Source of the DNA: Angiostrongylus vasorum
Lineage: Eukaryota > Nematoda > Chromadorea > Rhabditida > Metastrongylidae
DNA length: 64,000 nucleotides
Direction: 5' to 3'
NCBI GenBank assembly: GCA_018806985.1
Contig: JADANN010000042.1
Coordinates: forward strand, 186,001 to 250,000
How positions within the stretch are numbered: the stretch's first letter is position 1; every line of letters starts with the position of its first letter. The notes below the pieces were generated by a model that saw only the letters and a program-made list of their open reading frames with translations, was not told the DNA's origin and searched no databases. A program made the translations under genes and the position numbers. Positions 39,340 through 53,000 of this stretch are shown one piece after another.

Positions 39340-39720
39340 AAATCTTGTTATTGATAACCTTGTGTCTTCTCGAGAAGAAACCACCACAGTTAATATTTTT
39401 GATGTACCTTGCTTCATTAATAAGCTAACACAAAGTTGTTACAAAATTATTATTCGGCTAATGTTTCGACGTCTTCGTCTTCGACAGGGTCGATGATCCG
39501 AATCGATGTCCACAGTCCTCCGTACTCTCAATGTGGTTTTTTGGTCGTCTTACCTAGACGAATCCTCTTCAGCGGAGCTTCGCTTGAATGTGGCAACCTC
39601 ACCCGAAGAATTTCTTATAAAGGACAGTTGTTGTTGTTATGATTGTCCGGGAATAATCACTTGTTATTTCCCTAACAATCGATCCAGCAGCATTGAGTAT
39701 TAGATAAGCTCAAAGGTTAA
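39340..39720 (-). repeat. Element end with hammerhead-like motif
   Basis: 39489-39456 on the minus strand reads CCCTGTCGAAGACGAAGACG then TCGAAACATTAGCC. The TTATTGATAACCTTGTG region beside it also occurs in similar form near 50600 and 12200. Confidence 0.5.
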
Positions 39721-39754
39721 ATGAAAGTCAGTTTACAACGGTAATATTTTTTGC

Positions 39755-39925
39755 AATTTCGACTTTTTATTTACTGCCTACTCTTTTTAGCGGCAGGTTA
39801 TATATTGCGAAATATAACTTTTAATGATGCTGAGATATTTGCAAAACTCCGGACCGCAGGTGTCTACAGTGGGGAACGGACGCGCTATTGTCCTTTCCGG
39901 GGAGTAGCGCGTTCACATCATTAAA
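39755..39925 (-). repeat. SINE-B fragment
   Basis: It starts TTTATTTACTGCCTACTC and runs through GCAAAACTCCGGACCGCAGG to GGGGAGTAGCGCGTTCAC, where it stops abruptly. Confidence 0.8.
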
Positions 39926-40239
39926 ACGTAATATTTTTGATTTTCGTTTTTAAGTTAAAAACTAGGAAATTACGGAAAAAAACTGTCCTTGCAGTGGGCA
40001 ACACCACACACCAATTCGGGTACATCATCGTGCCCTTTAATCGCGTAGCAGCTTGAGGTCGGCCTATTGATCAAAAAAGACCAAAATAAAAGTGAGCTGT
40101 GCAAAATTGGAATTTTTGCGTAGTATTGCAAGAAAGCTGAAGATTGTGGTCAAGGATCTATAAACTCTAGTGGTTTTTTGTTTCATTTCATAATCTTTAT
40201 TACAAGCTAAGAGATACATCGTTATTTTTTAAAAAGCGT

Positions 40240-40600
40240 GCAAATGATGTCTTTTTCATATCACCCGACATTGCATATTGCGCGGATGCCACCAATTCTC
40301 ACATTCTATTTGTTTCTTTGCACCCAACATCCACAAAGATCTTCGACTTAACATGTGGGCAAGATACTGCTTGGGGACTTTTGGTTTTTTTTACGAATAT
40401 CACTGATTGGTTATCGAGTAGATTCTAGCTGTTTAATTCCAGCATAGAATTACTGGGGCGCTGCTACGCATTGTGGGATCGTGGAACCTTTCCAAAGAAA
40501 TGTGGTACTAAGTCCTTGAAGGTGGAGGGCTAGAGAGGCTTGGTGGGTCTCGAACCATGGCTTTGCGCGTTTTCAATGACATCATTATCCCGGCACTCTC
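40240..40600 (-). repeat. SINE-A related repeat, alternative 3' half
   Basis: The minus strand carries a B-box-like GGTTCGAGACCCACCAAGCC near 40560-40540. A 3' half ending GGCATCCGCGCAATATG near 40270 is shared with 1-200. Confidence 0.65.
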
Positions 40601-41046
40601 TTGTAGCGCAAGTGATATTATTGATCCAGATTGTTTTCCATAAAAGAAGTTTATATGCGTGTCTATAATAAAAGTTTCTCTACGTGTTCTCCTTTACTTC
40701 ATTGGCAAACTAGATAGTGGGTGTTTGAAATATTTACGTATTTCCCGTGTGTTTTAGTTATTTTTCCAGAAGGTAATAACACTTTAACACTTCACAACAA
40801 GTATACCATTTTATCTCTTATGGTGATCGTGTGGAAATACAGTCTACGAAAATTTAACATATTCAATTATGCAGCACTTGATCGCTAAAGAACTGTTTGG
40901 CTATTAACGTCTTCAGTGGTCACTACGAGGAAATTGATCACCAAATTGTAATGGCATCCCCTCGATTGACATAACGTCTTCACGATTCCAGTTAACGATT
41001 ATGTGTCTACATTTGTTGAAAAGTTGAGTTCGTGCCCAAATCAACT
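40600..41046. other. Downstream of the MAM gene, no gene seen
   Basis: AT-rich, presumably 3' UTR and spacer. No convincing minus-strand AATAAA was found close to the stop. Confidence 0.4.
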
Positions 41047-44000
41047 TTACTCAACGTCCTGGTTTTGAAATCCCTTATTTGACTTTCCACTACATCCCGA
41101 CGTTTTTAGGATTGGATCGTAGACGTCAATTTGATCAAGACCCACATATGAAAATTCATTCCTCATTCCTTCCGCCGAGAATTCGATCTGAAACAAATGC
41201 TTTGAATTAGGCTGCAGACGGAAAAGTTTTAGTTGGGATTGAGTTTCGCATTATCGAAGCAGATTGATATGACTGCTGTAAAATTTGCAGCGAATTATTA
41301 AATAATTGGGTGAAGCAATTAAGAATAGCGTTTTGGTCTCGTATTTCAGGTGACAGATGCGTGTCGTTCGTTCTGAAATTGGAAACGCAAAAATGTAGAG
41401 GGAATCGTCGTTACCGTATCGTACGTTCCAGTGGATAGAAAGATTTTGTCGCATATCCAGTAGTGCGCATTGCCGGTGACGTCATCGGTCAAATAAAGCC
41501 TTAATGTTATCCTTTTTTACCTTACATTCATAATTTCCGATGGACTAAATTTCTAGATTTTAACTCATCAAAACATTGCCGTTTGTCTTCAACTGTGGAT
41601 ATAAATTTGACAATGAGTGAAGAAATTATTTGCAAAGTGATAATTTAGATCCTCATTTCAGAAAAGGTCTAACCTCAACTGCTTTTGCTTTTGTTCTGTA
41701 ACATTAATTCAAATTTAGTTCTAGTTGATTTGTTGACGATGTTTAAGATATATATCTAGTTGCGCTAAAATAATTCATTTCAAGCCCTATTAGGAAATTA
41801 GAACATTCGCCATTTGAAGAGTTCGTTTGCTCAAAAAGCAGGAGAAGAATTTTTGTCATCGAGAAAACAAAGAGTGATGGCATTTGCGAAAGCACTTCTC
41901 TTCGTCTACTTTTTTGAAATAGTACTTCTGAAGAAATCTAAACGGCATCTCCATCACCAATAAGAGTTGCACACGTGATGAAGAAAACAGCTTAACGCGA
42001 CCTAACGGACTTTGAGTAGTTTGAGTGATAGCTGCAAAGGATCCTTGGCAGATGCTATCAAAGGTGTAAAGGTGCCAAAAAAGGGCGAAAAAAATGCACG
42101 TTCGAAGAATTTTCGCTTTAAACTTCACAGAAGATGTCTTGCTATAGGTCTCAGCAAAAAAAAGTGGTCACATCAACTCCATTAAGGGTATGTAATTATG
42201 ACCAGAAAAAACTGTGTTCGAAACTTTTTTTATCCACAATTTGGGTATCAATTTTTACAACTTCATAGAGGAAAGAAACTGCTGTTCTCTACGGAATTAA
42301 TGCCTCTATCGAGGGAAAGAAGTGCCGCAGTTATGACACCAAAGAAATTATTCCCACTATGTAACTATTACTAGATCTTAATTACATTTTTGCACATATA
42401 TGTTAGCACATTGTGCTACCACATGTCACACGTCAACGGATCTCCCACAAAGAGGAATCTCTAGCCGATTAGCCACTATGCATCTTGGCGCGTCCCGAGG
42501 TTCGTATAGGGAAGTTAATCACAGACCAAAAGCGGCCTTTGATTTCTGAGACTTATGCATAGTCCCAGGGGTTGAACTCCCTGTTTCTAGCTCATCGAAT
42601 TCGCACAAACCTTCTGTTTACAAATTCACGTATGCGGGCATGCGTGTGCTATCGTTTATGTGGTTATATAAGCCAGTTCGGCCAAAATCTGCAATTAAGT
42701 GACAGGGAAATATAACGGGAGAGGTCAAGAGTTGCCTGCAACGCTCCCCCGCTACCTCTGGGAAATATTAGCAAGCTATCCGTGAGTATATCCAGTCGTC
42801 ACGGACGAGCACGGAGAGGTTGCTAAAATCTCATTGCCATTCCAATCTGCCTGAATCTCGAAAGACTAAGGTGACGGTCTGTACCCAGAATGCATGCTCA
42901 CCAGCATCTGAGTCTTCGATGAATGATTTCATGATGCTAGTAAGGTGTATAAAGTACGAGAGCATCGAACAGGTGCGAAGAAAGGACACTGCCAATTCAA
43001 CTCTGTCAATGACAATGAAAAAGAACAGTTATTCGGACATGCGACAATAGAGGAGTCGCAGGTCTAGCCGTTCTTGGCAACACGAGTTCGACCATAAACA
43101 TCGACTCATTAGAAAAACTAACAACACGAACTGGACGTTTACGGTTAAAGAGATTTGGATCAATACTGGTTTGACAATCTTCGTTACCTACATACTGTCG
43201 TCACCCTGCCGTCACGAAGTAGAAGTCAAAATGTTCTATATGGACTGTAGACTTTATGTGCATTGGACTTTCAGAAAATCTATAGAGAAAACCATACATT
43301 CCCGAGACCGGCTTTCTATTAACGTCGGCAATGATTGATAATTCGATGTTTTTTTTCAACAAGCAGACACGAGGTTGGTATTACAGAACTTATTAGAACA
43401 AATACCTGACCTTTCGGCGGGTTCGCCTTCTTCAGAGCCGTTTTCGTCGTATTTCAATTAGTTGATCAATAGCAGAGGCACAAATTAATACATGGGCGAA
43501 GACTCTGCCTGTGTCGGGTCATTGAATCAGAATGAGGTATGGCGCTAGGTCACGCGTGATGGCTTATTTGTTAAAACTCATAAGTTAGTACCCTTGATGA
43601 TCTGATGTCTACCGACCCCTCCATCTTCAAAGTTAGACCCATCATCAGTTCTGTAGACTGGCCTACGGATAGAAGTGCTTGGTTTATAAATCTAATCCTC
43701 AACCAGTTGTTTAAGCACATACCAGCCCATCTCACGAACGTCCAAATGTTCATAGATCGTCTGCGTAACGCGCGTCCCAAAAACGCGTACGTTATGGAAT
43801 CGTTGGTCGTTACCGCCCTTTACACTAACGTGTCGAATGACTCCGCTATGCAAGCCATCCACGAACTTCTTGAGCAACACGAAGGAGCAGTTAACATGTA
43901 TGACTTCTCGATTCAGCAGCTTATGGTCTTTTTAAAGGTCTGCCTAAACTGCTTGATCTTCAGTTGGCCAAGGAAATATTACGCACAAATTAGACGGTTG

Positions 44001-47000
44001 GCAATGGGACAGCTTCTGGCACCGACCCTTGCAGTTGCCTTTATGTCTAAAGTGGAAGCACCAGAAGTCGATCTCACGCCATTACTCTACTGTAAGTATA
44101 CAGGTGATTTCAACGAAGCTGAGATATTTGCAAAACTCTGGACCGCGGGTGCCTATGGTGGTGAACGAACGCGGTATTGTCCTTTCCGGAGAGTAACGCG
44201 TTCACCACCACACCATGTGGGTCCTTCGTTTCGCCTGTATCTCAGCTAGTTCTATTGAAAGGCGCCATCAGCAATCACCCGTCAACGGGATTGATCTGGG
44301 GAGCCCAAATTGGCATTGAACCAAGTTAAGCTGAGGCTATAGTTATAATCACAATTTTAACGCCTAGAAGAAAGGCATGATGCTCGACGAGTCCCTAGAG
44401 CGAAAAGAACTCTCGCATTAGTGATGATGGACTTTGTAAGTTTCATTCGTAAACATAGTATCTCAGCTTCGTTGAAGTTATATTTCGCAATATACCCTGC
44501 CATCAAAAAGAATAGACAGCAAGTAAAAAGGTTAAAATATATAGATGATTGTTTTGTCATCTTCTCCACGCAAGAGGAGATGGACAAATATTTTGAGTTA
44601 TTGAAAAAAACAGTCAGCGTGCATAAAAATTCACCCAAGAGAAACAGAAGGAATATTGGCTTCCATTTCTAAACGTTCAAATTAACCTATCAGAAAATGG
44701 CTACATCACAAAATGGTGTAGAAAGGCAAGTAATAAGAATATATTGGTTCATTACCTCTCTTCTCATCCCTCAAACAGCAAAAGGGTGCTTATAAGAAAT
44801 ATGTTTCGAACCGCCACCAACGCGTTCAAAGGTAGAAAGCAGAATGTAGAATCCTCGATACTGGGGTGTCAAATAGTTGTTACAAATGGTTACGAAACTG
44901 TAGCTCCTCGACATATACATAGAGGAAAAACCACGCCCCAGAGCGATAATTCTAGCGAAAACAAGGCTCCGTTCCTCTTGGCCTTTATTTCAAACGAAAT
45001 AAGTGCAGCCATAAAACGTTGCTAAATAAAGGTTGGTCCAGAGAATTCCGTAAGAGTGATAGGAATACCATCGGACACTCTAAGACGTTAGCTAGTTCGC
45101 CACCGCCTGTATGACCGTCTGTGTACAACAAAAAACTGCATAATTTGCCCTAACTGTAGAGTCGGTGATTGAATGAGTTCGGGTACGGTGAACCTAATCT
45201 CTTGCAAAGTGTGTGGCGACGAATACGTTGGCGAAACGGGTAGACCGCTCTGCGTCCTCATAAAGGAATACCTTGTCAGTATATCTAGATTAAAATCAAA
45301 CACTCCACTAGGCGCGCATAGGATGCAGAAACACAACGGACCGCCGGAACGTCGGCTATTGTATTCTAATAAATTCTATAATACCAACCTTTTATCTGAT
45401 TACTGAAGGAAAATCATACATTCTTTAAGAGCATCATTGGATATTAGCACTAAGATTTGACCCAGAAGAACGTATGAAGAACCTTACATTGGGATTCACG
45501 GGTTACAATGGAACGAGAAAAGTGAGTGGCTGCTCGAATTTATCATTACGACCATTTATGATAACTCGCAATTTCGGAAGGTCCACCCTTAACGCTGGAC
45601 GTGAGAGTTTCCCAATGGAGAGTACCATGACGAAATAGACCACATCGCACTTAATCGAGAGTTTTGCTAACCGATGTCGCTGTTGTCCCATAACTCTGCA
45701 CGAGATCAGACCATCGCCTGCTTCGTGCAAGATTTATTCCTTCGTGGGAAGGAGAAAAAAAGCCGCTAAGTTAAAAAAAAGAGGGCCTAAGAGCACGATA
45801 AACAAGTATTTATTCAGTTCATTAGCTGGCTGTTGGAAAGATGGCTTTTCCGATAATATCGAAAAGGAAAACCATCGGCTCATTCAACATCTCGACGTTA
45901 GCGCTATAATAGCCTTGCGTTCGAAAAAATACTAAAAGACGACTGTCCCACTCGTGACAGAGATTCACTTGAGCTGATATGCCAGCGTGGAATAATTATA
46001 CGAGCCACAGCCAACCGCAAAATCATGCCCGAAATTGAAAAAAAAAGTGCAGATAGGCGATAAATGAGAATCTTAAACACTGAAGAGCAAGAGTGATGGT
46101 CGAAGCTGCAGATTTTGTGAAAAGCATTCGCAAAGCCAACTAAAAGCTTCGCCAATTACAAAACAAAGATGGTTGCATTCCGACGTCTAGACGAAACAGT
46201 TACGTCATCAAGAAAGGCAGTGAAGAAATTCATTCACCACTACTGCTTAGACCTCTGCAATAGTTATGTCGTCCTATCCTCATATGAAGTAAAGGAGCAT
46301 GAATATGTCGTACCACCAGTTTTCCCTTCCGAAATCCAACATACTTCTTCGTTCGTCAAGGATCGAACAACATCTGGTCCAGGCAAGATAACATCTGAAC
46401 GCCTAAAAATCCTTGCGCCAGATTTCAAAGAAAAAAAATGCTGGTTCTTCACATGTTAGCTGTCTGAATGCGAGCTTCCTATCGATTGAAAAACCAGCAA
46501 GACTGTGTTATTGTTCAAGGCTGGTGACCTACACGATATCGGCAACCACGGTGCAACCTGCTTGCTTTCTGTCGCCTACAAACTATTCGTTCGAGTCATC
46601 CTCAATAGGACTGACAGAACACTGGAAAAAACGACTGTCATGTGAGCAAACAAGATTTTGAAAACCACTTAGTACGATGGATCGCATACGCACAATAACA
46701 AGATTCATTCAAGTATCGTGATCATGATAGTACAAGAGGCCGCTCTGCCTCACTTTCACTGATTTAACGTGAGCTTTTGCCTCAGTTGAGATAGAAGCAA
46801 TCGTGAAGTCATCTTCAGAGGTACGGCAGGAAGCCCATCGAGCTGATAGTCAGAGTTTTTTTACGAAAGCCGTTTAAAAAAAACATACAATGCCCAACAA
46901 TTTATTTCCTAGAGAAAACACAGCCCACTGGGCTACTCTTGCACACGACGTGGAGAAGTGGAAAATTTTCTGGGGCCCACTCGAGTCTCTCGACGATAAA

Positions 47001-50000
47001 CAGAGCGCTAGCTAATGCAATTGATACAGATCAGAAGATATCATATTACGTCACTATTACTTCGTGTTCGAAATAAATACTATTTGAGAAAAGATCGTAG
47101 TGGAAAGCCTTTATGCATTGCTATTTTATAGGTTTCTTCTAGTTTCCTTATTGAGTGCCCCTTTCAAGGATTTAGTGAATATTATCGTATTCCCGTCACT
47201 AAAGGCAATGGTTAAATCTTCAACCATTTAACCGATCAAGACAGCATAACTTTTTGACTAGCTTGCAAGAAGTTGGAAAAAACTTTTTACTCCCATTACA
47301 GCTCTAAAGACGCATATGAAATGAAGCAACTGAGCTGTGGACATTAAACTCGAATTATTTCAAATCTAGGGATAATGATATCACTTAAATGTTGGCTACA
47401 ATTAAGAGTTCTGTAACCTTATGTAGACCTGAAAGGCTGTTCATAAAGGGAAACTAAAAACTAGAAGACCGAGCGTCAATCAAGCCGTTAAAATGCACCG
47501 TGCCTTCTCGTGCTATTCTTGGTTAAAAAAAAACTTCATACACCTACAAGAAAATAAAAATATTGAATTCGTTCGGTTGATTAATAAGTTTCAAACTGTG
47601 TTACCTTATTCTCTTGCCCTCACGGGTTCTCGTAAAGTATATCGCTAGGCGACTGCGATAACTTGCTATATAAAAGCAAAATTCTACACCGAAGCTGCGA
47701 GGTAATTCAAACGGTCCCAATGTCAACGACGAAGTTCCAGGTCCCATAGCATACGTAAATGACCCGTCTAAATATAACACAAATAAGCGAAATAGTGTTG
47801 AACAATCACCATACAAGCTGAGACCACTTAAACAAAGTTGACAGGGCTACGGCCAAATTTACTAATCCAGATGCAATGAATGATAGGGACATGTGTGCAT
47901 TTTGACGTGTTACGCATCCGTTTATGCTCAAAATGTGCCCATCTTCTAGCACAGTAAGAATGCACGGAACTTTGAATCACGCTATTTGATAAAGCCCAAT
48001 CTTGTATTTCTAGTCCACCTGTCATCCCCACACTAGAAGTGGAAGTTCTGTAGTTCTACACTTCGTGCCAAATGAATGAACTAATGTCTTCTATGCCGAC
48101 ATATTATAGGAGGGATCCTTCAAGCACTTTGTGGATAGTGCACTATGTGAATTTCCAATCGATCAGATGAGCACGAGATTCCTTCTCCCGCTGCTGTATG
48201 TGGCTTCTTTGTCAGATTTGCAAGCTGTTGACTGTCCTGTGACTCTGCTTCCTTACATAACAACTAAATACATAATTCATCATTTTTCTACTTCCTCAAG
48301 TACGAATAAGATGTGCTCTACTCAACAGTAAAACCAATGCTCTGATTTGTTCCACTTCACAGCAAGGGATTTTCATAAATTTTCATTTTCCTGGCTTTTT
48401 TTCCCATTCATAGTCCTTTAGTTAAACTAATTTCAAATGCTGCTTTTTACTGGCCTTTTTAAGCATCGCTGCTAGCAGTTACTGTAAAACGAATACACTT
48501 CAAGGTTATTGAGAGAGCATTGGGTCATCTTTTGTTTTCCCATGATCGATCTCCAATCTCCGTGAACTGTGTTAATGGATGGTACCACAAAGCCCAACTT
48601 GACGGTTTCTATCCTTATATAAATCCACTCCAAATTTCCTAGTACGGTGTTTATTCTCAACGACCTTCCTGTTTTGGTTTTGCATCCTATGAAAGCAGAG
48701 CGGCTTTTCTTTGCGAATCGCACATTTGAATGATAAAAGAAATGTCTAACGGATTGCAATGGAAGGCGACAATCTATCGTTTAGAGTTTCCTGTTGATTT
48801 CACTAGGCTGATCGGAGATTAGACTTGTGGTTTCCTTTTCTCGTATACGTTTTAGTACCAGCACTTTGTCGACTGCTGTACTGTTATATATTATTCCAAA
48901 GTTAATTTTAAACACTTTTCCATGGGCAGTTGAATTATGTTAAGAATTGCGTTTTTGAATAATCGCAAAGGTTCGAAATTTTGATGTTAAAACAGCAACT
49001 TCGACAATTCTAGTTATACGAATTCAAACTTTGGCGTGCACAATTAAAACAGCTCGAATCATCCAAAATGTGTTGGGCCGAGAAATTGTTAACGAACGCA
49101 CAGTGCAAACTTGGTTTAAAAAACTTCGTCATAGGGAATTCCGCCTTTAAGATGAGGAACGTTGCGGACTTCCTTCTCCTATTAACTTTGATGAATTGAA
49201 GACCTTTATGGAAGCAAATGCATATGCAAATGTTCAAGAACTTGCATAAGAACTTGGTGTGGACGTATCAACGCTTTCTGAGCATCTAGAAATGTTAGAA
49301 AGTCGAAAAAAGCTCGATACATAAATACTGGACGAATTGAGTGAAAATCGAAACCATCGCCGCTTGGAAGCATCATTAGCGTCCTTCCTAGCAAGTAAAA
49401 CGACCCGTCTCTCGAATATATTTTTTTTGACGAAGATATTTTGACGTGCGTTGGGAAATGGTTCCTATTTAAAAACCGACGACGATTAGCTCGGTGGCTG
49501 GGCCGCGACGAAGCTCTTCAACAGTTCCCAAAACCAAATTGTGTCAAAAGAAGGCCAAGCTGAACGGTTCGTTGATCTGCATCTGGTTTGATCAAACCAG
49601 TCGCAACTTCTTGAATACGGTGAAATGATAATGGCTAAGAAATATATTCAGCGAATCTACGAAACGCACCAAAAATTTGATGGCTTCTCTTCGCAATGCC
49701 TAGGAAGAAGCCACTAGTCATTTTCCACCAAAACACGGAGCAACACGTGGCACTACCAACGCAGCAAGAATTGGGGGGAATTAGGGTAGAAAACTCTGTT
49801 CCACCTACCATAAACGCCAAATCTCCGGTCTACCGACTACGGCTTCTTCAACCGTGTCGATATCTTCCTGCGTGAGAAGGGCTCCGGAAACTAACGTAAG
49901 GCCGAAACTGCCTTTTGCTTTCATGTCTTCTAGAACTCCAAAGTTCTATCGACCAGAAGTTGCAAAATTGTTTCTCGTTGGTAAAGCTGTTCAGTTTCTG

Positions 50001-53000
50001 GTGAACTTATAATGCATTTCAAGAGGCGAAATGTGCCACCTTAGAGCAGAAGTTAAAATCCCACAATAATTTTCGAACCGCCTGGTAGTAGAAGTGTGGA
50101 ATTTGTGCCCACCTCGGTGAGCCTTGGAGTTACAACTCTGTACTTTGTTCTCTTCGTAAGGTACTATACGGTACAGCAAAGCAAGAGTTTGTTTTTCCAC
50201 ATAGCTCTAGTTAGTACACTCTTGGACTATTAAACTAACACGAGGTCGATAAGAAAGATTTATTTGGCTAGTGATTTAACGTCTTCACCTTCCACAGGGC
50301 CGATCATCCAAGTTAATGGTCCACAGAAGATCGTCTTTTCAATGTGGTGTCTTCGTCATCAAATCGAGTCTAATCTCATACGATGGAGCAGCGCTATAAC
50401 GAGGCATCTTATTCGGCAGCGCCCTTTAACACAGGACGATTGCTGTTATAATCACCATCGGCTGATAATAATTTGTTGATCCGACTCAGTGCGACGACGA
50501 GGACACTACATCGAGAGTACGAACGACTGTGGACATCAATTCGAGTCATCGGTTGTCAGGAAGACGAAGACGTCGAAGCATTAGCCCAATAAATCCTTTT
50601 TTATCAACCTCTTGTTAGCTTTAATCCACCAATGTATTGATTATTAATGCCAAGGCAAAAAATACAGTCGGCTTGAAAAATATTCACTCAGCTGACTTCA
50701 AAACTTTCCCATCTACTGCACTATCAGCAGAAATGTAGGTACCAGCCTAGTATTTTTTTAATGAAATGGCTTCCTACACAGCTGTATGCATGAGGTCTGT
50801 ATTTATTTTCATTTGCTTTCCTATGCCATACTATAAATTGAGATGTATTTACGTAGAATCACTGAACAAGCACTGCTTAATAAGAAAAAAAAACTTTCTT
50901 TCTGGGTACAGTACTCGATTCCACATCAATCTGGCCGGAGCTTTATCGTTGTTGTCAATTTAAAAATGTTTACGTTGTAATAAGTACAGTAGTAGCCCAC
51001 TTAGCTTCCGTCGTATACCACTGGATCTTGACCCGACTGGTTTGTCAGCTGTTCGCCAACCACTTTCTTCAAGTTTTCGAAGACACGAACCCTTGTCGAA
51101 GTCACATTGTATCGCTGAGCACGACTTTCTTGAGAGATCCGGAAGCACTTGATAGTGTGGAACTGAAACCATGTCTTATCAAACTTGTGTTAAACAGCTT
51201 GAAAGGATGTTTTCAGTGGAACACCAGAAACCAATTATGTGCACTGTTTCCTTCAATGTCGGGATTAAACTGGTCCTTTTTTTCGCGATGAGGCATTGCT
51301 ATTAGTGGCAAGCCAGGATGGCTGGTTGGCCTTCCATTTAGCGCCAAGTTTTCAAACAATGTTTCGCCCTGACCATATTAATGGATGAATTTTTTAGATA
51401 CGAGAAGCCATACTATTTATTTCAAACACATCCAAAACTGAGATTTCTAGGTCCTCGTAAGCATTTGTGCCTTGAAACATCGACGATTATTTTAAACCGA
51501 AAGCTACACGTAACAGTTGAGCGAATAAATGAATTCAAGTAGTCCTGAGAAGTGCAAATGATGAATATTCGATGAAATGCGAAAATACACGGAACGCTAC
51601 AAATTGAAAACGGTGAGCTTGAGAGCTCAGAGTTGAACTAGCTACGACTCTATCAAGTAGCAAGTCAAAACGCCACACCACTCTTTCGACGAATTTTGTA
51701 ATTCTACTTCTTTAACTTGATGCCCATCTGGCCTATGACAACTGGAAAATGTGGCTGATGAAAATAACGCTTAAGAAAAATGTTAACAAATTTTTCATTC
51801 TTTTTTTCGTGCTTTAACAAATTGCCCGACATAGGTATCCTTTGCGAGAGCACTTCAAGACTTTAATTTCCAGGTACAGAACTGTTTTCTCAAAATCCCT
51901 GAAATTGATCGATGACTATCCAATGGAGATACAATGGACTTCTGTGAGGAAAAGCTCTGTTGTTTGTCTAGAAGTATACAAAGAGGCCGTCTTGCAAACG
52001 AGTTCACTGGCCGATAACTTGATCGACAGGTGATTTTTAATCAATTTCCAGCCATTATAATAAATCGAATTATAGTATAGAATAAAAGGGTATAAAAAAT
52101 ATAAAGAAATGGATACAATACAAGTTCCTGAAGGCTTCAAAATACGCTGCAGGCAATGCTTCAATAGAGTGGATCACAGTAGCACATAGTAAATAGTAGC
52201 AAACATACCATTTATACCCATATACCCGTAAAGAAATTTCTCCTCTACAATTCTCTCATATCCTCAATCCCTCATGTTTATTAGTTATCAAAAAATATCG
52301 CCTATACGGAAAATCAGCACACTCATAACATGCAGAAACTAGATGTAGTTGCGAATGTGCTAAGAGAAAATAGTTATGATTCAACTATAAATAATCCATT
52401 CACCCATTCGACATCCGTATATGGCCGTTGAGTTATAAATGATGTCGTCTATGATTACAGCACCGCCCTGCTTTCCAAATGCATCCAGTGTGAAGTTGTA
52501 AGCTTCGATTACTATCTAAAAGCGTGTGGTATTCAGTTTCATTAGAAAAAGCTCCAAGGGACACTTAGGCGATCTGAATGAAGGACTTTCAACAATTTAT
52601 TTAAGAAACTAACTTTTGCAGCGTGTAGTTTTTTTAATCACGTTCATAACGAAAGATAGTTCCAATATAATCTTCAATACTTACTTCGAATGTATACCAA
52701 ATAGTTCCAGGTATAATGACTTTAGCAAATCTGGTGTTGTTTCTCTTTAGCGATTTACTACACCACTGATAGCGTTTTCCCATTGAAGGTGGCCTTTAAG
52801 TAGTCAAGTTGAAGAAAAAAACTCTTAACGCCACTGCACAATGCAGCAAAGAGCATGCAGTTTTTAATGATACGATCAACATTTCAGGACGCTTCGTACC
52901 TTATCTAACATTAGTTTGGAAGCCCCGTCTACGAAGTTAGCGAATGGAAACATTTGGATATGTTTGCATATGATTGAGCTAGCACGAGGTTGGTTTAAAA

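Larger units (their letters stand above)
42420..47040 (+). mobile_element. RTE-like retroposon copy D, split by a Penelope-like element
   Basis: The leader lies at 42420-42830 and the endonuclease start at 42820-43300. The copy resumes at about 45409 with endonuclease, linker (45744-46240), early RT (46260-46700) and a shortened C-terminal part (46900-47020). Most of the RT core and the RWAGH region appear lost between about 46860 and 46910. The interruption is flanked by a 15-base near-duplicate, gaaaaccatacattc at 43287-43301 and gaaaatcatacattc at 45409-45423. It sits in the long intron 47604-41500 of the MAM gene. Confidence 0.75.

Noticed and set aside
43605..45406. Viral origin for the RT plus GIY-YIG block
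   Set aside because: Domain order fits a Penelope-like retroelement; no capsid or envelope coding was seen.
51842..52164. Frames on both strands between MAM exons, including a long minus frame
   Set aside because: The phase-correct splice goes from 52404 directly to 51162, so these lie in an intron.
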